DNA of 64,000 nucleotides from Krasilnikovia cinnamomea. GTDB taxonomy: Bacteria; Actinomycetota; Actinomycetes; Mycobacteriales; Micromonosporaceae. Location: positions 1,736,001-1,800,000 of the forward strand of contig NZ_SHKY01000001.1 of NCBI RefSeq assembly GCF_004217545.1, read 5' to 3'. The translations under genes were made by a program, and so were the position numbers. The notes under the pieces were generated by a model, which did not search any database, had not been told where the DNA came from, and worked only from the letters and a program-made list of their open reading frames with translations. Shown here piece by piece: positions 62,583 to 64,000 of the stretch (its first letter is position 1; each line of letters opens with the position of its first letter).

Positions 62583-64000
62583 CCCTGGACGCCGAGGCGG
62601 GACAGGATCAGTTCCCGGACGGTCTTGGCATCCGCCTGGCCACGGGTGGTCTTCATGACGGCGCCGACCAGCGCCCCGGCCGCCGCCACCTTGCCGTCGC
62701 GGATCTTGGCCGCGATATCCGGGTTGGCGGCGATGGCCTCGTCCACGGCGGCGGTCAGCGCGCCGGTGTCGGAGACGACCTCCAGGCCCCGCGCGGCCAT
62801 GACCGCGGCGGGGTCACCCTCGCCCGCCACGACGCCCTCCAGCACCGTACGGGCCAGCTTGTCGTTGATCTTTCCTTCGTCGACGAGCGCCTGGAGCTGC
62901 GCCACCTGCGCCGGGGTGGCCCCGACCGCGGACAGCTCGACGCCGGTCTCGTTCGCGCGGCGGGCCAGCTCGCCCATCCACCACTTGCGCGCCCCCGTCG
63001 GGCTGGCCCCGGCCGCGATGGTCTCCGCGATCAGGTCCACCGCGCCCGCGTTGACCACCGACTGCATGTCCAGCTCGCTGAGGCCCCACTCCTCGCGCAG
63101 GCGGGCCCGCCGTACGCTCGGCTTCTCCGGCAGTGCGGCCTTGAGCTGCGCCACCCAGGCCGGGTCCGGCGCGATCGGCACCAGATCGGGCTCGGGGAAG
63201 TAGCGGTAGTCCGTGGCGGTCTCCTTGGAGCGCCCCGAGGTGGTGTCGCCGGTGTCCTCGTGGAAGTGCCGGGTCTCCTGGGTGATCGAGCCGCCGCCGT
63301 CGAGCACCGCGGCCTGCCGGATGATCTCCGACCGGACGGCCCGCTCGACCGAACGCAGCGAGTTCACGTTCTTCGTCTCGGTGCGGGTGCCCCACTCGTC
63401 GCCGGGCAGGTTCAGCGAGGTGTTGACGTCGCAGCGCAGCGAACCCTGCTCCATGCGCACGTCCGAGACGCCCAGCGAGCGGATGATGTCGCGCAGCTCG
63501 GTCACGTACGCCCGGGCCACCTCGGGGGCCTTGGCCCCGAGGCCGGGCACCGGCTTGGTGACGATCTCCACCAGCGGGATGCCGGCCCGGTTGTAGTCGA
63601 CCAGCGACTCGGTGGCCCCGTGGATGCGCCCGGTGGCGCCGCCGACGTGCAGCGTCTTGCCGGTGTCCTCCTCCAGGTGGACCCGCTCGATGCCGATGCG
63701 CACCGTCTCGCCGTCAATCTCCACGTCGACGAAGCCGTCGACGCACAAGGGCTCGTCGTACTGGCTGATCTGGAAGTTCTTCGGCATGTCGGGGTAGAAG
63801 TAGTTCTTCCGGGCCATCCGGCACCAGGTGGCGATCGAGCAGTTCAGCGCGAGACCGATGCGGATCGTGGCCTCGATGCCGGCCCGGTTGGCGACCGGCA
63901 GGGCGCCCGGCAGGGCCAGGCAGACCGGGCAGACCTGGGTGTTGGGCTCCGCGCCGAAGACCGTGGGGCAGCCGCAGAACATCTTCGTCCGGGTGCCCAG
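62579..64000 (-). CDS. gatB: aspartyl/glutamyl-tRNA amidotransferase subunit B, partial (5' end beyond window)
   Basis: GatB supplies the tRNA-binding and phosphorylation part of GatCAB, which converts Glu-tRNA(Gln) and Asp-tRNA(Asn) to the amide forms. The visible 473 residues run from [16 protein letters not shown] to the C-terminus (SRLGVQG). They contain the zinc cysteines CGC and CPVC, the [14 protein letters not shown] segment and the C-terminal YqeY-like helical tail. Only about 25-30 N-terminal residues should be missing at the right edge. A tRNA-Gln gene lies in this window, but no glutaminyl-tRNA synthetase is seen. Confidence 0.96.
   Translation of the reverse strand: MGTRTKMFCGCPTVFGAEPNTQVCPVCLALPGALPVANRAGIEATIRIGLALNCSIATWCRMARKNYFYPDMPKNFQISQYDEPLCVDGFVDVEIDGETVRIGIERVHLEEDTGKTLHVGGATGRIHGATESLVDYNRAGIPLVEIVTKPVPGLGAKAPEVARAYVTELRDIIRSLGVSDVRMEQGSLRCDVNTSLNLPGDEWGTRTETKNVNSLRSVERAVRSEIIRQAAVLDGGGSITQETRHFHEDTGDTTSGRSKETATDYRYFPEPDLVPIAPDPAWVAQLKAALPEKPSVRRARLREEWGLSELDMQSVVNAGAVDLIAETIAAGASPTGARKWWMGELARRANETGVELSAVGATPAQVAQLQALVDEGKINDKLARTVLEGVVAGEGDPAAVMAARGLEVVSDTGALTAAVDEAIAANPDIAAKIRDGKVAAAGALVGAVMKTTRGQADAKTVRELILSRLGVQG

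Overview
The window is a core-chromosome segment of a high-GC Gram-positive bacterium. Codon third positions are almost all G or C, GTG and TTG starts are common, and many -10 boxes sit directly in front of start codons, as in leaderless actinobacterial mRNAs. Two tRNAs lack an encoded CCA. From memory, the order coaD-rsmD-recG-DAK2 protein-rpmB-thiL-DUF3515-ddl-gpsA-cofC-ppk-mutT1-hup-leuDC-IclR regulator, then leuB-serA, ilvCNB and gatB, resembles the Mycobacterium tuberculosis Rv2965c-Rv3009c interval. LPVTG wall proteins, two membrane GGDEF-EAL proteins and the general gene style suggest an actinomycete, possibly Micromonosporaceae; that placement is inference.

Region by region. 1-1.4 kb: end of a DivIVA/SepIVA-like gene, coaD and rsmD. 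1.4-4.7 kb: two paralogous sortase-type surface proteins, each behind a similar, apparently structured leader. 4.7-9 kb: DUF952 protein, recG and a fatty-acid-kinase-like DAK2 protein on the minus strand. 9-13 kb: rpmB, acetyltransferase, thiL, a stand-alone Lrp ligand domain, DUF3515 protein and ddl. 13-16.4 kb: zinc-ribbon protein, a PLP sulfur-amino-acid enzyme, gpsA and an acyltransferase as one minus-strand operon. 16.4-21 kb: cofC, a small OB-like protein, ppk and mutT1. 21-25 kb: HU with a long Lys/Ala tail, leuDC and the divergent IclR regulator. 25-35.4 kb: two tRNAs, FAH hydrolase, glycosylase-like protein, lipoprotein, arfB, an M16 protease pair, a phosphotransferase, a secreted six-hairpin glycosidase with a LacI-type operator, and a membrane EEP-family protein. 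35.4-52.4 kb: the biosynthetic core cimA, ilvE, leuB, serA, ilvC, ilvN, ilvB and ilvD, interrupted by a tyrosine phosphatase, a mannosyl-3-phosphoglycerate synthase and a GGDEF-EAL protein. 52.8-56.7 kb: a LacI regulator and a PAS-GGDEF-EAL protein. 57-59 kb: a lower-GC cluster of three related small secreted proteins and a lipoprotein. 59-64 kb: PH-domain protein, PQQ-type sugar dehydrogenase, metallophosphoesterase and the C-terminal 473 residues of gatB.

Together the amino-acid genes cover most of isoleucine/valine/leucine synthesis plus the first serine step. cimA and ilvB each follow a short leader peptide carrying branched-chain codons and a minus-strand terminator, so ribosome-mediated attenuation is likely. 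leuC and the IclR regulator share a 37-bp divergent spacer.

The parts least explained by known biology are the duplicated leader RNAs of the LPVTG genes and the small secreted four-cysteine protein family at 57-59 kb. No CRISPR array, insertion sequence, prophage or replication origin was seen.
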